A stretch of DNA of 64,000 nucleotides from Azolla caroliniana (lineage: Eukaryota > Polypodiophyta). This document shows positions 17,672 through 28,960 of the stretch, piece by piece (the first letter of the stretch is position 1; every line of letters starts with the position of its first letter). A program made the translations under genes and the position numbers. The DNA is taken from the NCBI GenBank assembly GCA_043228905.1, contig JBHGNT010000014.1, positions 4,340,001-4,404,000 of the forward strand. Reading direction: 5' to 3'. Under the pieces are notes generated by a model that was given only the letters and a program-made list of their open reading frames with translations, was not told the origin of the DNA and did no database searches.

Positions 17672-20332
17672 ATGCATAAGTTAATATCTTTAAAGCATAT
17701 TTCTATATCATCTGTGTCGTCAAAACAACAGAAACGAGTGCAGATATCGAAACAGTCTGAGCCTCCTTCGTGCCCTAGTTCGCCCAAACTCTGCTTTTCT
17801 GATTTTCATCGCTACAGAAACTGTGCAGATCTGCAACTGTCATCGACAAGTGATTCAGAACAAGGAAATACAGAAGTCATGCCGATTCCTGTATCTGAAG
17901 AACTGCGATTGTGGCTTCATGAGAGAAACCTACAAGGTTTCATCAAAGTAGCAGAAGCGGAACCTCATCCGCAGGCGGAAGAATTGGTACAACAAATGGA
18001 CATCACCAAAATCACCACAAAGAAAATACGAAATGCATTACAAATGCCAAGAGGAGGCTTTGAGGCAGTTAAAAAACCTTCATCAGAAGCACTCCAATCG
18101 TATTTCGGGGAATACTCACCCTCGGCAAAAGCATATCAGACTTATGGAGGTCGGGATGAGTTTTTTCATGAAGTGGCTAGATTTCTATTAGAGGTGGGAT
18201 TTGTCAGTCCTCGTTTTTATTGTATGCCGAAAAAAAGGGCTGGGTTTATCATAGCCGCATACGAAAAAGAGGATTTCAACTGGCCACTATTGTCGGGGGA
18301 AGCTCTGAGAGAGCAGCTACAAGGGGTAAAAACAGGAAAACCGATGAAGCAAATTTTTGGTCGTTGGTTATCAGTATTGTTTCCGATTCAAGAATCGGGA
18401 ACTCCTGTTCAGTCAAGAAGACCACCAATAGTACAAGCACCACGAAGACACCGACAGGTAGTACATGAAGAATGGATAGAAGAAGAATCGGCACATGCCG
18501 ATAATATACAAACAAATATGCCTCAGTCGGAACCACCAAGACCAGAGAATTCCGAAAACAGGCAACCAGGGGCAGAACAAGAAACAGTTGACAATTTGAT
18601 AAACAAGCAACAGCCGACAGAAAATCGACAACAAGCAGAGAAGATGAGACAAAGAACAAGGATTAAACAAAAGGCTAATCGGCAATTCCAACCAGAAAAC
18701 AGTGAGGGATCAGCACCGAAAAGGCAACGCACAAATGAAAAGTCGAATACGCCTGTGGTAACAGAAGTACTAAAACCAGGGAATGAGAGCGTTTCGACAC
18801 AACCTCACCAAGGACAATCTTCAAAAGTAGCCATTCGGGAAGCACATGGGTACTTGGATATCCCACCAGCAGCACATGAATTAGCTGCCATTTTACAGTT
18901 CGGAACTTCATACGAACTGGTTGAATGGTTGGCTAAAAGACTGACAGAAGTATCAGAACGGCTGGCTCAGGAACATAATGACCGAATAATGATACAGAAA
19001 GCCTTACGAGGAGTGTTGGAACCTCAAGAAAAAGCAGAGATAGAGAAAATAGGCCGGAAAAGAAGTGCACAGCATAGAGGGGAAGCTATTGAAATGCCAC
19101 CATTACATGAAGCACTGGTCGAAATTCATAAAGAATATGAAACGGCACGCAAAGCAACCAGTGATATGGCTGAAAGATACAAAAGTGTATCAGCATCGGC
19201 GGAAGTGCTGAAACATCAGTTTTGTAACATACAGGCAGAAAATAAAGAACTAAAGGAAAGTCTAAACAAATGGGAAACACAGGCACGGCTTATGGTGTCG
19301 GAGTCAGAATGGCAGCAGAAATTGGAGGACGCTGAGAAAGCACGTCAAGCAGAAACAACAAGGGCCAACAATGCGGTATTTCGAACTACAGAATTAGAAA
19401 AGCAAATAGAAACCATTCAGAATGGTCAATACAAAGCTCTCGAAGAAAAAAATCAAGTAATAAACGAATTACAGAAAAATCTAGAAGAAGCTAAGACGGC
19501 CAATCATACATATACCGAACAAATTGAAGAATTCGAAAGGTATATAGTGTCACAGGAAAGTCAATTGACAGAAAAACAGCGGAGTCTTGAAGAAGTCAAC
19601 AGAAGAATGACGGAACAGCAGGAGGAATGGAGTAAAGAGAAATCGGCATTCGAACAACAACTGGACGAAATTCGGAAGATATCGGAACAAAGACGGCTGG
19701 ATATATATGTAGTCGAATCCAAACTAATGCGAGCTGAAAGTGAGAACCGAACCACTATTACGGATTTACAGAAAGAGTTGCAGACCGCCCAATACGTCGC
19801 AAGCATCACTAGGGACAAAGTGCAGCACATCATAGGTAAACATCGAAACCTAGCAAAGAAAATGATCGATGAATCCCTTGCGCAAGGATGGAAGTTATGG
19901 ACAGCACAAGCGGCGGAATTACAGTTATTGCGTGCCGACAAAAATAACCGTCAGGTACAAGGTGCAGGTTTTTTTAAAATGGCACAAAAGGATATTGACA
20001 ATATCCAAGAGGATATCATGAAAGATATGGACGAAATTGCGGCATTTTACAGAGAAGAAATTCAACGTATTATGCAAGAATTCGACAAAAATGATATAGG
20101 CACTTCCGTCCAGTTGGATAAAATCAAAGCCGAAAGAACCAGCAAGACTCCTGGTATTCAAGCTTCCGGAAGAAGTGAACCAGAGCAGCCAACCGAATCA
20201 CAACCTGCTCCGAAGGACGACTGTGACACAGATGAAGATGAAGAGGAAGATATAGGTGGAATACATCCAAGGCCAGATGAGCCTTCGATTTTTGATATTC
20301 TGAACGATTCGGATGAAGAGCTACAGGAATAG
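17672..20332 (+). CDS. Gypsy A third ORF, 886 aa, novel coiled-coil protein
   Basis: Function unknown. It is not in the pol frame and has its own ATG. Residues 1-65 are Ser-rich. Residues about 70-245 form a compact domain with WLHERNLQGF, FGEYS (145-149), YGGRDEFF, a VSPRFYCMPKKRAGFIIA segment and FGRWLSVLFP. Residues 250-420 are polar and Gln/Pro-rich with a basic KRQRT patch near 350 that could be a nuclear signal. About 430-760 is strongly heptad-like and Glu/Lys/Gln-rich, a long coiled coil. The tail (about 848-886) is very acidic. No signal peptide or transmembrane segment is evident, so it is not an obvious env. The N-terminal domain and coiled coil recur in the diverged copy at 60558-64000. 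Layout resembles other plant Gypsy accessory proteins that join a small domain to a coiled coil (for example Transposase_28 types), but I cannot show homology. Confidence 0.85.
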   Translation: MHKLISLKHISISSVSSKQQKRVQISKQSEPPSCPSSPKLCFSDFHRYRNCADLQLSSTSDSEQGNTEVMPIPVSEELRLWLHERNLQGFIKVAEAEPHPQAEELVQQMDITKITTKKIRNALQMPRGGFEAVKKPSSEALQSYFGEYSPSAKAYQTYGGRDEFFHEVARFLLEVGFVSPRFYCMPKKRAGFIIAAYEKEDFNWPLLSGEALREQLQGVKTGKPMKQIFGRWLSVLFPIQESGTPVQSRRPPIVQAPRRHRQVVHEEWIEEESAHADNIQTNMPQSEPPRPENSENRQPGAEQETVDNLINKQQPTENRQQAEKMRQRTRIKQKANRQFQPENSEGSAPKRQRTNEKSNTPVVTEVLKPGNESVSTQPHQGQSSKVAIREAHGYLDIPPAAHELAAILQFGTSYELVEWLAKRLTEVSERLAQEHNDRIMIQKALRGVLEPQEKAEIEKIGRKRSAQHRGEAIEMPPLHEALVEIHKEYETARKATSDMAERYKSVSASAEVLKHQFCNIQAENKELKESLNKWETQARLMVSESEWQQKLEDAEKARQAETTRANNAVFRTTELEKQIETIQNGQYKALEEKNQVINELQKNLEEAKTANHTYTEQIEEFERYIVSQESQLTEKQRSLEEVNRRMTEQQEEWSKEKSAFEQQLDEIRKISEQRRLDIYVVESKLMRAESENRTTITDLQKELQTAQYVASITRDKVQHIIGKHRNLAKKMIDESLAQGWKLWTAQAAELQLLRADKNNRQVQGAGFFKMAQKDIDNIQEDIMKDMDEIAAFYREEIQRIMQEFDKNDIGTSVQLDKIKAERTSKTPGIQASGRSEPEQPTESQPAPKDDCDTDEDEEEDIGGIHPRPDEPSIFDILNDSDEELQE

Positions 20333-20376
20333 GCGTGGGTTCGCTGGACAAGGTCCTGGCCCACGGACGTGCCAAG

Positions 20377-20833
20377 TGTTACCCGGACCCGGACAGTCAG
20401 TTTTACCGAACAAGTGGGAAAGCGTCGAAAACAGAGTCGGTTCGGATCGACTGTTCGGATTAATGACTCAGCAGTAAACGAAGAGAACTAAGTTAGTTAG
20501 ATAATTTTGTAAATCTTGATAGTAAGTAGGAATAGTTCTTGATGAGAAAAGACCTTCGCTATACCTATAAAAGGGAACCGAAGGCATTGTAAGAAAGGTC
20601 GTTCTATTTAGTAATATAAGTTTAAGTTAGGGATATCTTGTACGAATTCTGTGTTTCTTTTATTGTCTATGATCTTAAGTGCAAGCTTCCTAATTTATAA
20701 CTAAGTAACGATCACGGTAATTACCGATTAATACAGTATAATTCCGTTCGTAAAACACAATTCCTTGTTAGAACGTTGAGTAGCGACGTTCACTCTTCTG
20801 TATCGGTAGTAGTTAGTACTTAGCCGATTAACA
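20377..20833 (+). repeat. 3' LTR of Gypsy A (457 bp)
   Basis: Same length as the 5' LTR. One difference was seen, C20559 for G11628. It is followed by the GTAAC target duplication, after which the Gypsy B LTR end and primer site resume. Confidence 0.95.
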
Positions 20834-20849
20834 GTAACAACGCGGCATA

Positions 20850-20867
20850 TTTGGTGAACCCGATGTG
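20850..20867 (+). other. Probable primer binding site of Gypsy B
   Basis: tttggtgaacccgatgtg lies just after cgcggca, the presumed end of the LTR split by Gypsy A. It supports reading 10831-11445 plus 20834-20847 as one LTR. Confidence 0.5.
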
Positions 20868-23800
20868 AACAGGCGGCAGAGGAATAGAAAGATGAGAGGG
20901 TTGGATCTTGCAAAAGCCATGGCTTCGGCTGTGGATCGGATAGTGAGTGCGCGCGAAGGCACAGGCACCCTCGATAGGGCTATTGAAGCAGTCGTCGGCA
21001 TGATAGGCCGGTTCAGTGGGAAGGACGCCACGAGCTATTTGGAGGCTTACCGAGCCGAAATGATGAGAGGGACATCCCGAAGGAAAGGCGACTAGCCGGA
21101 TTCCCTCGGGTGGCGATGTCGGGCATCCACGCGGAGGTGCTTGAGGTACGGGCTGAGAGTCGGACTTGGGAAGAGTTGGAAGGTCGGCTCCTTGAAAAAT
21201 ACAGGCTTGATGACGCGCTTCAGTTATCAAAGCAGGACTTCATGGAATGGGTGGAGACCCCCGAAAAGGGGAGAAACGCGTCGATGCTTCCTCGGGGGAT
21301 CGAAGAACGCTTCACACGTCTTTCGGCGCTAGACCGGACCGTACTGGACACAAGTCGTGTCCTATTGTTCGTTAAATCGGTGGACGTAAGGGACCGGGAG
21401 AAAGTGGGCTTCCTACTGGAGACCGATGACAGCCTAACAACTGATTGGGCCGTGGTAAAGAGAGTCTGCGGCCGTTTTGACAAACGGCGTGAGTGGGTCG
21501 ACAAAGGCTTGACGGGGGCGGGTTCTGTTTCGACAAGGAAGGTCGAGGTTTCCCCACCGGCGTGAAGGGAAGAGACCCATCGACTTCGACCATCATGGTC
21601 AAAGGCTTGTCTGGAGGAGCTGACTCAGATGGTGAGGGACCTCCAGATTGCACAACCACGGAGGGACGGCGGCAAACAAGTCCGTGACCGAAGGCCTCCG
21701 GCTGGGAACCGGTGCTTGTGGTGCAACGCGGTCGGCCACGCCCGAAAGGACTGCGAGGACTTCACCGAAGCGATAAGAGCTAACATGGTGTACCTATGGA
21801 ACGGTCGGGTGCACACTAGCGAGACCCGAAGGGCCCTGGATCTGAATGTCGGACGAGAGGGTATGAAACAGTTGATGGAAGAAGCAGCGGCTCACCATGC
21901 GGAGACCGTCCACTAATCGGCGTCTGCTGGAATCTGGGCCGGAAGTGATGAAGTGTTGAAAACGAAGGACTCTGGGTTCTGGCCATTGATGTTGGAAGGC
22001 CTAGCCGGCATACGGCGAAGGAAAGAGGAAGCGAACCGCGTGGAAAGACGGGTCCAAGAGGTAACCGGGTGGAGTGACTCGGTCAAAGAGAAGATGGGCT
22101 TCGTGGAAGCTGCGTGCTAGAACTACGTGGTTCTGGTGGAACACAAGCGCGCTGGCCGGACCCTCACAACGGTATGAGACCCGGTTCAGGCCGAAGCAAA
22201 ATGATGTCGGTGCATCCGATGCATCGGACAAGGCCAAGAAGGCTGGTTATCGATTGAGCACAGAGATCGAAAAAACCACGGACCTACGAAAGGTCCTGGA
22301 GGAACGGATCCTCGACAACAAAGTGGAGTTGTCACTGAGGGAAGTGCTCAGTATCGCCAAGAAGGAGTTCCACGACTCCATCGAAGACTTGGTGAAGCGG
22401 AAAAGGCTTTCGGCGGAGACGGTGCCGGAGAAGCTGATGGAGGTGCGAACGACGCACCTAGAAGAAATGGCTCTAGCAGATGAGTTGGCACAGAGCCACT
22501 ATTCAAGGCCACATTGGGCTAGAGCAACCACGGAGACCCCCGTTAAGATCGGAGATGTTCAGGAGCCGGTGGTGGCGTTGGTGGACCACGGTTCAGAAAT
22601 AAACTTGATGTCCATGGACTTCTACAAGAAGGGGAAGTGGCCGATCAACACCAAGCACGGTTGGAAAATACGGGCAGCAATGCGCACCACGGAAGAGCTG
22701 CATGGAGCCTGCCCAAATGTACGAGTGAAGATCGGTAATGTCGAGATCGATCAACACTTCTTCGTGCAGGAGACGTCGTCACATCTGGTTATACTCAGGG
22801 AACAGAGGCACGGATGGAGACAAAGGTGTTGGACAACGGTTCAGCATATGCACGAGTCCAGGATGGGCGTCACTCGGTCTAGTTCCTGACGGTGTGAACG
22901 AACCATGAGCGTAACCGCGAGACCCTTGGTGGCGAAACCCAAGGGGATTTTTAGAGAGGGCTATCAAGGCGTGGGGCCGCGATAATCCGGACACCCCGGA
23001 AAAACCCCACAGATGCACTATAGGCAAAAAGACCTATACCATAGGTAGGAAATTTTGGTTCTCCGATAGCGGAGGTTGTATGATAGGCGGCGTAGATGGC
23101 CGGGAAAAGAAGCGGGCGGAGGAGCGACTTCGGGCATGCAGAGTCCCGCAGTCGCGATAAGAGCTAACATGGTGTACCTATGAAACGGTCGGGTGCACAC
23201 CAGCGAGACCCGAAGGGCCTTGGATCTGAATGTCGGACGAGAGGGTATGAAACGGTTGATGGAAGAAGCAGCGGCTCGCCACGTGGAGATCGTCCACTAC
23301 TCGGCGTCAGTTGGAATCCGGGCCGGAAGTGATGAAGTGTTGAAAACGAAGGACTCCAGGTTCTGGCCGTTGATGCTGGAAGGCCTAGCCGGCGTACGGC
23401 GAAGGAAAGAGGAAGCGAACCGCTCGGAAAGACGGGTCCAGGAGGTAACCGGGTGGAGTGACTCGGTCGACGAGAAGACGGGCTTCGTGGAAGCCGCGTG
23501 CTAGAACTACGTGGTTCTGGTGGAAGACAAGCGCGCTGGCCGGACCCTCACAACGGTATGAGACCCGGTTCAAGCCGAAGCAAAATGATGTCGGTGCATC
23601 CGGTGCATCGGACAAGGCCAAGAAGGCCGGTTATCGATTGAGCACAGAGATCGAAAGAACCACGGACCTACGAGAGGTCCTGGAGGAACGGATCCTCGAC
23701 AACAAAGTGGAGTTGTCACTGAGGGAAATGCTCAGTATCGCCAAGAAGGAGTTCCACGACTCCATCGTAAACTTGGTGAAGCGGAAAAGGCTTTCGGCGG

Positions 23801-26800
23801 AGCCGGTGCCGGAGAAGTTGGTGGAGGTGCGAACGACGCACCTAAAAGAAATGGCTCTAGAAGATGAGTTGGCACAGAGCCACTATTCAAGGCCACATTG
23901 GGCCAGAGCAACCACAGAGACCCCCGTTAAGATCGGAGATGTTCAGGAGCCTGTGGTGGCATTGGTGGACCACGGTTCAGAAATAAACTTGATGTCCATG
24001 GACTTCTACAAGAAGGGGAAGTGGCCGATCAACACCAAGCACGGTTGGAAAATACGGGCAGCAATGCGTGCCACGGAAGAGCTGCATGGAGCCTGCCCGA
24101 ATGTACGAGTGAAGATCGGCGATGTCGAGATCGATCAACACTTCTTCGTGCAGGAGACGTCGTCACATCCGGTTATACTCAGGGAATTGTACATCACGGA
24201 GGCACGGATGGAGACAAAGGTGTTGGACAACGGTTCGGCATATGCACGAGTCCAAAGCCAGGATGGGCGTCACTCGGTCCAGTTCCTGACGGTGCGACTG
24301 AACCATGAGCGTAACCGCGAGACCCTCGGTGGCGAAACCCGAGGGGATTTTTAGAGAGGGCTATCAAGGCGTGGGGCTGCTATAGTTCGGACACGCCGGA
24401 AAAACCCCACAGATGCACTATAGGCAAAAAGACCTATACCATAGGTAGGAAATTTTGTTTCTCCGATAGCGGAGGTTGAATGATAGGCGGCGTAGATGGC
24501 CGGGAAAAGAAGCGGGTCGAGGAGCGAGTTCGAGCATGCAGAGTTCCGAAGTCGCAATAAGAGCTAACGTGGTGTACCTATGGAACGGTCGGGTGCACAC
24601 TAGCGAGACCTGAAGGGCCCTGGATCTGAATGTCCGACGAGAGGGTATGAAACGGTTGATGGAAGAAGCAGCGGTTCGCCACGCGGAGACCGTCCACTAC
24701 TCGGCGTCAGCGGGAATCCGGGCCGGAAGTGATGAAGTGTTGAAAACGAAGGACTCCGGGTTCTTGCCGTTGATGCTGGAAGGCCTAGCCGGCATATGGC
24801 GAAGGAAAGAGGAAGCGGACCGCGCTGAAAGACGGGTCCAGGAGGTAACCGGGTTGATTGACTCGGTCGAAGAGAAGACGGGCTTCATGGAAGCTGCGTG
24901 CTAGATCTACGTGGTTCTGGTGGAACACAAGCGCGCTAGCCGGACCCTCACAACGGTATGAGACCCGGTTCAGGCCGAAGCAAAATGATGTCGGTGCATC
25001 CGGTGCACCGGACAAGGCCAAGAAGGCCGGTTATCGATTGAGCACAGAGATCGAAAGAACCATGGACCTACGAAAGGTCCTGGAGGAACGGATCCTCGAC
25101 AACAAAGTGTAGTTGTCACTGAGGGAAGTGCTCAGTATCGCCAAGAAGGAGTTCCACGACTCCATCGTAAACTTGGTGAAGCGGAAAAGGCTTACGGCGG
25201 AGCCGGTGCCAGAGAAGCTGATGGAGGTGCGAACGACGCACCTAGAAGAAATGGCTCTAGAAGATGAGTTGGCAGAGAGCCACTATTCAAGGCCACATTG
25301 GGCTAGAGCAACCACGGAGACCCCCGTTAAGATCGGAGATGTTCAGGAGCCGGTGGTGGCGCTGGTGGACCATGGTTTAGAAATAAACTTGATGTCCATG
25401 GACTTCTACAAGAAGGGGAAGTGGCCGATCAACACCAAGCACGGTTGGAAAATACGGGCAGCAATGCGCGCCACGGAAGAGCTGCATGGAGCCTACCCGA
25501 ATGTACGAGTGAAGATCGGTGATGTCGAGATCGATCAACACTTCTTCGTGCAGGAGACGTCATCACATCCGGTTATACTCAGGGAACCGTACATCACGGA
25601 GGCACGGATGGAGACAAAGGTGTTGGACAACGGTTCGGCATATGCACGAGTCCAAAGCCAGGATGGGTGTCACTCAGTCCAGTTCCTGACGGTGCGACTG
25701 AACCATGAGCGTAACCGCGAGACCCTCGGTGGCAAAACCCGAGGGGATTTTTAGAGAGGGCTATCAAGGCGTGGGGCCGCGATAGTTCGGACACCCCGGA
25801 GAAACCCCACATATGCACTATAGGCAAAAAGACCTATACCATAGGTAGGAAATTTTGGTTCTCCGATAGCGGAGGTTGTATGATAGCCGGCATAGATGGC
25901 CGGGAAAAGAAGCGGGCGGAGGAGCGACTTCGGGCATGCAGAGTCCTCGGCCCTGAAGAGGAAATCAACGGAGCCGTAGAGGCGGTCTCTTTCGACGACA
26001 CCCTAGGGAAGCTACGGGAGGTTTCGGAGAAGGCCTTAATGAGGACTAGACGATTCCGGTAAGTTCGGAAAAGATGTATGAAGTCATTGCCGACTTCGGT
26101 GTAATGGACTCGAGTCGGATCGGACGGCCCGAGTGGATACGAAGTACAAGACTGTGGACCGGAAAGTGAGGTCAGTCGCGGCACCCTTGCCGAAGGGCAT
26201 CGAGTTACGGATAAAGGGGGTCGCGTCGGACCCAAGTTTACGAGATCCGGCCAGCATAGGACACACGTTCACCGACATAATGCTACAAGAGCTCAAGGTT
26301 GGTGGAGGTGGCTTTCTACTGCCGGCGGAAGAGGACCGGTTTCGGAGAATGCTCGCGAGGCACGGGAAGGCTTTCGCATTCTCACCAGAGGAGATCGGGT
26401 GCGTAGACCCGATGGTTGTGGAACCAATGGTGATCTTCATGGTACCGCATGTGTCGTGGAATCTCAAACCGATTCCGGTACCCAGAGTTCACATCCCGAA
26501 GCTGATGGAGTTGCTGAAACAGAAGGTGGAAATGGCACCTTGAACCATCAAGTGCCCCATATTCGAATCGGTGGTTTACAGTGCCAAAGAAGAACGGCAC
26601 ACTTCGCTTCATGCAGGACCTGCAACCGGTCAACAAGGTGACCATTCAAAACGCATGTATCGGACCGACCATTGATGAGTTCACAGAGGCCTTCACAAGG
26701 AGGTCGATCTACTCGGTCGAGGATCTGTACTCAGGGTATGATGAGTTCCAATTAGCCATACAGAGCAAGGATGTCACAACGATGCGGATTCCTCTCGGCC

Positions 26801-27590
26801 TAGTTCGGATGTGTACCTTACAGCAAGGGGGAACTAACTCGGTGGCGCACATGGTGAATACGATGAACAAGGTGTTGAGAGACTCCATCCCGGACATCAC
26901 CATGCCGTTTTTGGACAACATCCCGTTCAAAGGATGTCCGGTGGAGGCCAAGTGTCACGGATCATAAAAGTTTGAATCTTGACACCAAGGACGAGTCGAT
27001 CGGACCCAACGGTTGCTAAAGGTTCATGACGGATCACATCTACGATTGCGAGAAGGTGCTACAAAGACTCGGGAGAGTGCGACTCACCTTCTCTAGAGAA
27101 AAATCAGCCTTCAGATAGTCGAAGATCTTAGTAGTCGGACACCTATGTGGGCCTTACGGCCGGAAGCCGTCCCCGGCGAAGGTAGAAGCCATCTCCGCGA
27201 TGAAAGATGATTGCGGGTCGGTCATGGAGGTCCGAAGGATCCTGGGGGCATGTGCATTCTATCACATCTGGATTCCGCACTGCGCGCATGTTGCGGAACC
27301 GCTTTATGGGTTGCTGAAGAAAGGGCATAAATTCGAGTGGAGAGACGAGCACACGGAGTCGGTCCGGAGACTAAAGGAGGCGCTCGCCGCGGCACCGGCT
27401 CTCCGAAAAGCGATTTACGGCAAGGAAGTCCCCATTTACGTGACGGTGGACACGAGCCCCACTGGGATCGGGTGGGTGATCAATCAAGAAGGTGAAGGCG
27501 GCGTACGGTTCCCAATCTGGTTCGGGGCAAAGGTATTGAGCGAGACGATGACGACGGTTCGTGTGATGTTGGCGGTTGTCAATTGCGTAA
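20866..27590 (+). pseudogene. Gypsy B gag-protease-RT, decayed, with triplicated segment
   Basis: Gag starts near 20892 (MRGLDLAKAMASAVDRIV), shifts frame near 21080, and continues to about 21565. A zinc knuckle follows, CLWCNAVGHARKDC (about 21714-21755). Next is a 1.39-kb segment present three times (21768-25945), each copy holding the protease-like motif VALVDHGSEINLMSM. After it come RT blocks (PKKNGTLRFMQDLQPVN at 26584 onward, FLDNIPF near 26912, in which the catalytic pair is FLDN not FLDD), the RT end (about 27200-27350) and the start of RNase H (VTVDTSPTGIGWVI, 27439-27480). Stops and frameshifts are frequent, so it cannot be functional. It ends abruptly near 27590 where Copia sequence begins. 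Confidence 0.8.
21768..25945 (+). repeat. Tandem triplication of a 1.39-kb Gypsy B segment
   Basis: Units are about 21768-23151, 23152-24551 and 24552-25945; the phrase cgataagagctaac recurs at 21771 and 23155, with caataagagctaac at 24555. Lengths are 1384 and 1400 bp, the difference being mostly an 11-bp and a 6-bp gap in unit 1 (near 22800 and 22860). Each unit covers the Gag tail, the protease and a following non-coding stretch ending gggcatgcagagt. The stop after EAAC (TAG near 22117, 23501 and 24901) is shared by all three, so the segment was already broken when it was multiplied. Confidence 0.9.
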
Positions 27591-28960
27591 GATGGGGTTT
27601 GCAGCCTCAAAGTCAGACTCTTCACTGTTCATCCGGAAAGGTCTGGATGGTCCAGTTTGTATCCTGCTATATGTAAGATGATTTAGTCATCACCGGACCC
27701 AGACTCGCTAAAATTGGCAGAGTGAAGTCCAGTTGTCAGGCGCATTTGAAATGAAGGACCTGGGCAACCTTCATTATTTTCTTGGGATCGAGATGATCCG
27801 GACCCCCGACGGCATATTGCTCTCACAAAGACACTATGTGATGAATATGTTGTACAAGTTCGGCATGACGGAATGTCGACCAATCTCCACACCCTTGGAG
27901 CGGAACCTGAAGCTACGCCCCGACTCTGGACCGGCCTACGATGAGAAACGGTTCCGACAAATTGTCGAAAGCCTTATCTACTTGACAATCACCCGACCCG
28001 ACATCAGTTATCCAATCGGAGTGATCAGTCAGTTTATGTAGAAGCCAACCATAGAGCACCTTCAGTGCGCGCATCGACTATTGCGATATGTGAGTGGCAC
28101 GAAGGACCGGGGACTGTTATACTGACATCGTATAACTGGGAAGCTAGTCGGTTATACTGATGCCGACTAGGCTGGTGATGTATTGGATTGCCGATCCACC
28201 TTTGGTTACATGTTTTCTCTTGGTAGCGCGACTTTTGCATGGAGCAACAAAAAGCAGCCAACAATGGCTCTATCGAGCACTGAGGTTGAGTATTGGGGCG
28301 CTACCATTGCCACCTGTGAAGTCATCTGGCTTTGGCAACTACTGCGAGACCTCCAAATCGAGGTGCTGACCCCAACCCTGATTTACTGTGACAACATGAG
28401 CAAAATACAGCTCGCCAAGAACCTTGTATTCCATGCTCGGACAAAGCACATAGAGGTGCATTATCACTTTGTCCATGAGCAGGTCCTAAGTGGTGAAGTC
28501 GAACTTTTCCAAAATTCTGGGTCTACAGCATCTCGACGTGTCGCACTTGATGTAGAGAACGGGAGAGAATGGATGGCACTGGACAAGTAGCTGGAGAGGA
28601 AGAAAGAACCAAGGGGGGGAGATGAGCAAATAAAGGAAGTCGAGTCGAGCGAAGGAGTCGGCACATCCGAACAAGTCGGAGCAAGGGCGGGAGAGTCAAG
28701 AAGGACAGAGCCAACTGGAAAAAGGCCAAGAACCAGGCATGGTCTGATGTGGTGAAGGGCCTAAAAACGGAAGATGAGTTGGAGACTAACAACTTGGACA
28801 AGAGCTAGAACGAATCGGAGGAAGCCGATTCGGTTCAACAATTGGATTCGGAGGAGCCGGATCAACTAAAGGCCAAGCAGACGAGAAGGCAGTGGAAGTC
28901 GACACCGATACGGAGGAACTGATGGGTCAACAAGCGCCGAAGTCATAGCAGAGAAGGAGC
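27591..28960 (+). pseudogene. Copia pol 3' part (RT end and RNase H), joined to Gypsy B
   Basis: From about 27590 the sequence switches to Copia RT: CILLYVDDLVITG (near 27660, broken by a stop in the other frame), FEMKDLGNLHYFLGIEMI (27748 on), then TRPDISYPIGV. RNase H follows: FGYMFSLGSATFAWSNKKQP, LSSTEVEYWGA, and YCDNMSKIQLAKN with Asp in CDN (28385-28420), ending about 28590. Stops occur at 28039, 28122 and elsewhere. 28591-28960 is a Glu/Lys/Arg-rich tail with no domain. The LTR at 28961 is in the expected place for its 3' LTR. Confidence 0.75.

Larger units (their letters stand above)
11446..20833 (+). mobile_element. Gypsy A: complete Ty3/Gypsy element with an extra ORF (9388 bp)
   Basis: Two 457-bp LTRs (11446-11902, 20377-20833) start TGTTACCCGGACCCGG and end CGATTAACA. 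They are flanked by a perfect GTAAC duplication (11441-11445, 20834-20838). One LTR difference was seen (G11628 versus C20559). Internally there is a primer site (11912-11929), gag-pol (11962-17454), an A-rich spacer, and a third ORF of 886 codons (17672-20332) before the 3' LTR. Both ORFs are open throughout, so the element is young and may be functional. It inserted into the LTR of Gypsy B. A diverged, decayed relative is at 59567-64000. Confidence 0.95.

Noticed and set aside
17672-20332. Retroviral-type env protein for the Gypsy third ORF
   Set aside because: No signal peptide, transmembrane helix or fusion-like segment is visible; the protein is charged and coiled-coil.
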